Of a DNA stretch of 9,233 nt, positions 7,361-9,233 are shown one piece after another. Each line of letters opens with the position of its first letter. The first letter of the stretch is position 1. The notes under the pieces are model-generated. The model was not told the origin of the DNA, made no database searches, and was given only the letters and a program-made list of their open reading frames with translations. The position numbers were made by a program, and so were the translations under genes. Source of the stretch: Vulcanimicrobiota bacterium (GTDB taxonomy: Bacteria; Eremiobacterota; Eremiobacteria; Baltobacterales; Baltobacteraceae); contig JASHZC010000166.1 in the NCBI GenBank assembly GCA_030042755.1, positions 1 to 9,233 of the forward strand. The letters are read 5' to 3'.

Positions 7361-7374
7361 CACGTTCGAACGTG
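7361..7374. promoter_or_regulatory. Perfect 14-bp palindrome in the gap before the orphan gene
   Basis: CACGTTCGAACGTG at this position equals its own reverse complement over all 14 bases. It lies in the 44-bp gap between the permease stop (7342-7344) and the ATG at 7389, starting 16 bases after the stop. It could be a repressor operator or a short RNA hairpin (five-base stem, four-base TCGA loop). No T-run follows, so an intrinsic terminator is unlikely. Function is inferred from position and symmetry only. Confidence 0.35.
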
Positions 7375-7388
7375 TCATTCCGGACACC

Positions 7389-8273
7389 ATGTTGGCGCCA
7401 CATTTAACGTTAACGCTCAAGGTCGACCAAGCTTCGTTCGTCAACGTTAACGGCATGCTCGAATCTGTCGTGCTGATGCGCAGGCACTCGCCTGATTGGA
7501 CGACGCTGGCCGAGGATTACCACCGCGGGCGCCCGATCGATACGCGCCGCTACGTACCAGATCACGAGATCGCTGGATTTCCGCCGCAGATCGACGAGTT
7601 GATCGACCGTTGGAACAAGCATTTTGCGATCGATTACTTTACGTGTCGCGCCAAGCTCGCCGAACTCTCCACGCAAAACGTTGCGGCGATCCGTCGCTCG
7701 GAGAGCCTTTCCTATGTCGAGCGCGAGGCGGTCGTCGAGCTCGCGCACGAGAAGGAATTCTTGCTTTTCTTTCACGATGACGACGATCTCTTTGCCGACG
7801 ATCTCTTCGAGCGCGTGAGCCCGATTGCGACCGTCGACGTCGATACGCACGTGTTTCCGCTCGTGCGCGTGCACGCCGACCTATTCACGTTCGTGCGCGA
7901 CGGCAGCAGCGCAGAGTTCGTTTGGGGACCCACGAAGCCGTTTGACTTTCGCTTTCAGAGCAACAATTATGCGTTGAGTTCGCGCATCTGCACCGAAGAC
8001 GTGCTGCGCGAGATGAAGGATCATGTCGAGGCATCGCGCTACGCACAAAGCCACGGGATGAGCGAGCGCGTGTACCCCTACGTCATCAGCGCGACGGTGA
8101 AAACGCCCTGCTCCGCGTCGATCCTGCCGGGGCTAAGCAATATGAGGAAATTTCGCAACGGTATGCTCGCGTTTGCCGATCGGTTCGCGAATCCCAACTT
8201 GCCGCCGCGCTACCGCTGGCTGCAAGCACCGCTTCCGGCGATGGCCGAGCTGTTTCGCGCAGCCGCGGCGTAA
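7389..8273 (+). CDS. Hypothetical protein with Asp-rich motif, possible remote GT-A glycosyltransferase
   Basis: A 294-residue protein that I do not recognise with certainty. It has no signal peptide or membrane helix. The most striking stretch is EFLLFFHDDDDLFADDLFER (123-142): a hydrophobic strand ending in four aspartates (130-133), like the metal-binding acidic motif of GT-A glycosyltransferases. Later conserved-looking blocks are FRFQSNNYALSSRI (187-200) and KTPCSASILPG (238-248), which recall the C-terminal acceptor side of putative rhamnosyl-/glycosyltransferases, but no family 2 N-terminal signature is present. The start is doubtful: the ATG at 7389 has only a weak GGA upstream and is followed by two TTA leucine codons, rare in this GC-rich DNA; in-frame ATGs at 7456 and 7477 are alternatives. 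It follows the permease by 44 bp and converges on the VOC gene with 4 bp between stops. Confidence 0.6.
   Translation: MLAPHLTLTLKVDQASFVNVNGMLESVVLMRRHSPDWTTLAEDYHRGRPIDTRRYVPDHEIAGFPPQIDELIDRWNKHFAIDYFTCRAKLAELSTQNVAAIRRSESLSYVEREAVVELAHEKEFLLFFHDDDDLFADDLFERVSPIATVDVDTHVFPLVRVHADLFTFVRDGSSAEFVWGPTKPFDFRFQSNNYALSSRICTEDVLREMKDHVEASRYAQSHGMSERVYPYVISATVKTPCSASILPGLSNMRKFRNGMLAFADRFANPNLPPRYRWLQAPLPAMAELFRAAAA
7404..7452. repeat. Two copies of AACGTTAACG, containing palindrome CGTTAACG
   Basis: AACGTTAACG occurs at 7406-7415 and again at 7443-7452, 37 bp apart. Each contains the 8-bp palindrome CGTTAACG; the first is also part of the 10-bp palindrome TTAACGTTAA (7404-7413). The copies fall in different reading frames of the gene starting at 7389 (LTLT versus NVNG), so the repeat is not explained by protein repetition. 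Spacing is about 3.5 helical turns. The pair may be a protein-binding site, or chance. Confidence 0.35.
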
Positions 8274-8277
8274 CGTC

Positions 8278-8676
8278 TCACGCCGCGTGCGTGGTGCGCG
8301 GTTCGAGTAACTCGACCGGAATGCCGTTCGGATCCTCAACGAATGCGATGGCGCGCTTGCCGCTCGGCGACTTGTAGACGTCTTTGAGAATCTTCACGCC
8401 GCGTTCGCGCAGCTTCGCGATGTACGCGGCCAGGTCGCCTTCGACTTCGAGGGCCAAATGTTCGTAGCGATTGCCGATCTCATACGGCGGATGCTGTTCG
8501 AGATCGTAAACCAGTTCGATGTATGCATCCCAGTTCGACCCAACGAAAGCCATATCGGCGTTGCCCGGATAATGGAACGGACCGTCGAGCAGCTTGAGCC
8601 CGAGCTTTTTAGTGTAGAAGTCGATCGACTCGTCCATGTTGTTGACGAAAATCGACGTGTGAAGAAAGCGAGGCAT
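8278..8676 (-). CDS. VOC (glyoxalase I/bleomycin resistance) family protein
   Basis: A 132-residue single-copy vicinal-oxygen-chelate protein of the size and pattern of lactoylglutathione lyase (GloA). It has the two beta-alpha-beta-beta-beta modules: FLHTSIFVNNMDESIDFY (4-21) opening the first, AYIELVYD (51-58), then YEHLALEV (71-78) and FVEDPNGIPVELLEP (112-126) closing the second. H6, E54, H73 and E122 sit at the four metal-ligand positions of glyoxalase I, so a divalent-metal site looks complete. Methylglyoxal detoxification is possible, but VOC proteins act on many substrates and the exact reaction is not decided. The ATG has a perfect AGGAGG six bases upstream that overlaps the purH stop, so it is probably translated from the purH transcript. 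Confidence 0.87.
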   Translation of the reverse strand: MPRFLHTSIFVNNMDESIDFYTKKLGLKLLDGPFHYPGNADMAFVGSNWDAYIELVYDLEQHPPYEIGNRYEHLALEVEGDLAAYIAKLRERGVKILKDVYKSPSGKRAIAFVEDPNGIPVELLEPRTTHAA

Positions 8677-8682
8677 ATACGT

Positions 8683-8688
8683 CCTCCT
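8683..8688 (-). promoter_or_regulatory. Strong ribosome binding site of the VOC gene
   Basis: AGGAGG reads 5' to 3' on the minus strand, six bases before the ATG at 8676. Its first two bases are the last two of the purH TAG stop (8689-8687). It is the best Shine-Dalgarno match at any start in the window and confirms the VOC start codon. Confidence 0.8.
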
Positions 8689-9233
8689 AGTGCAGGAAAT
8701 AACGGTACGTCGAGAAGACGAGCGAAACGCCGAGCCGGTCGGCTGCTGCGATCACCTCGTCGTCGCGAACCGATCCACCGGGGGCAATGACGGCGCTGCA
8801 GCCGCTGCGCGCCGCCGCTTCCAAACCATCCGGGAAGGGAAAGAACCCATCGCTCGCGCACGCCGCGCCGCGCGCTCCGTCACCGGCGCGGTGCGCTGCG
8901 ATGTTCACCGCACTCACCCGGTTGGTCTGACCGGCACAGATTCCGCGCGTCGTGCCGCCCTGCGCTATGACGATTCCGTTCGATTTCACGTGACGCACCA
9001 CGTCCCACGCGAACGCGAGGTCGTGCCATTCTTGCCCCGTCGGCCTTTGCTTGGAGACAACGCGCCATTCTTCAGCCGGCGCTTGCGGATTGTCATCTTC
9101 CGCAAGCACGCCGCCCAGTGCGCTGCGCACGCGCAATTCGCGCGCCAATTCGTCGGGCAGCGACGCAGGAAAGCGCATGACGCGGAGGTTCTTCTTTTTC
9201 TTGAGCACGTCGAGCGCATCCGGATCGAAGTCC
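8687..9233 (-). CDS. purH: Bifunctional purine biosynthesis protein PurH, C-terminal (AICAR transformylase) part
   Basis: Partial gene: the frame is open from the right window edge to a TAG at 8687-8689, giving the last 181 residues. The sequence follows the AICAR transformylase domain: [20 protein letters not shown] at the edge, [57 protein letters not shown] and [15 protein letters not shown], ending in YRYFLH, the usual R-x-F-x-H type C-terminus. This domain formylates AICAR with 10-formyl-tetrahydrofolate, and the N-terminal IMP cyclohydrolase domain (outside the window) closes the ring to IMP. The true start is upstream of the window; the GTG at 9208 is an internal valine codon. The VOC gene follows after 10 bp, probably in the same transcript. 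Confidence 0.95.
   Translation of the reverse strand, partial: DFDPDALDVLKKKKNLRVMRFPASLPDELARELRVRSALGGVLAEDDNPQAPAEEWRVVSKQRPTGQEWHDLAFAWDVVRHVKSNGIVIAQGGTTRGICAGQTNRVSAVNIAAHRAGDGARGAACASDGFFPFPDGLEAAARSGCSAVIAPGGSVRDDEVIAAADRLGVSLVFSTYRYFLH

Noticed and set aside
6378..7388. Long plus-strand open frame that runs through the permease gene into the orphan gene (nominal 631 residues)
   Set aside because: Up to about 7388 its translation is an Arg/Cys-rich shadow of the permease in another frame; only the part from about 7389 looks like protein.
8271..8310. Possible terminator between the convergent orphan and VOC genes
   Set aside because: Only 4 bp separate the stops, and the nearby CACG-CCG-CGTG stem is four base pairs with no T-run.

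Overview
This window is GC-rich, densely packed bacterial chromosome. The genes point to a diderm (Gram-negative-type) organism: ADP-heptose synthesis, heptosyltransferase and lipid-A-disaccharide-synthase-like genes all serve an outer-membrane glycolipid. The mix (hisS-accB heading an LPS-core run, many GTGA/ATGA overlaps, very Arg/Ala-rich codon use) would fit a deep-branching diderm such as Eremiobacterota (WPS-2). That placement is an impression from gene content, not a demonstrated assignment.

Left two thirds (1-6136, minus strand): eight genes in tight tandem, probably one transcription unit read right to left. In transcription order they are hisS (histidyl-tRNA synthetase), accB (biotin carboxyl carrier protein), gmhA (sedoheptulose-7-phosphate isomerase), hldA (heptose-7-phosphate kinase), hldC (heptose-1-phosphate adenylyltransferase), an LpxB-like glycosyltransferase, a family 2 glycosyltransferase, and the N-terminal part of a family 9 (heptosyltransferase-type) enzyme cut by the window edge. 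Junctions range from a 16-nt overlap to a 20-nt gap. gmhA, hldA and hldC are consecutive steps to ADP-heptose; the three transferases downstream are likely users of activated sugars in core or lipid A assembly. The phosphatase GmhB and epimerase HldD that complete the pathway are not in the window.

Middle (6137-6216): an 80-bp gap between divergent genes, which must hold the start signals for the hisS operon and for the rightward genes.

Right centre (6217-8273, plus strand): a membrane protein that looks like a DUF318/YraQ-type permease fused to the C-terminal domain of its usual partner, the YcgQ/TIGR03943 (DUF1980) protein; then, after 44 bp containing a perfect 14-bp palindrome, an orphan 294-residue protein with an Asp-rich motif that may be a remote GT-A glycosyltransferase.

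Right end (8278-9233, minus strand): a glyoxalase/VOC-family protein preceded, 10 bp upstream, by the C-terminal part of purH (AICAR transformylase), which enters from the right edge. The VOC gene converges on the orphan gene with 4 bp between stop codons.

No tRNA, rRNA, CRISPR array, insertion sequence or clear terminator was seen. The most notable items are the permease fusion, the orphan Asp-rich gene with palindromes at its 5' end, and the divergent LpxB-like enzyme in a heptose operon.
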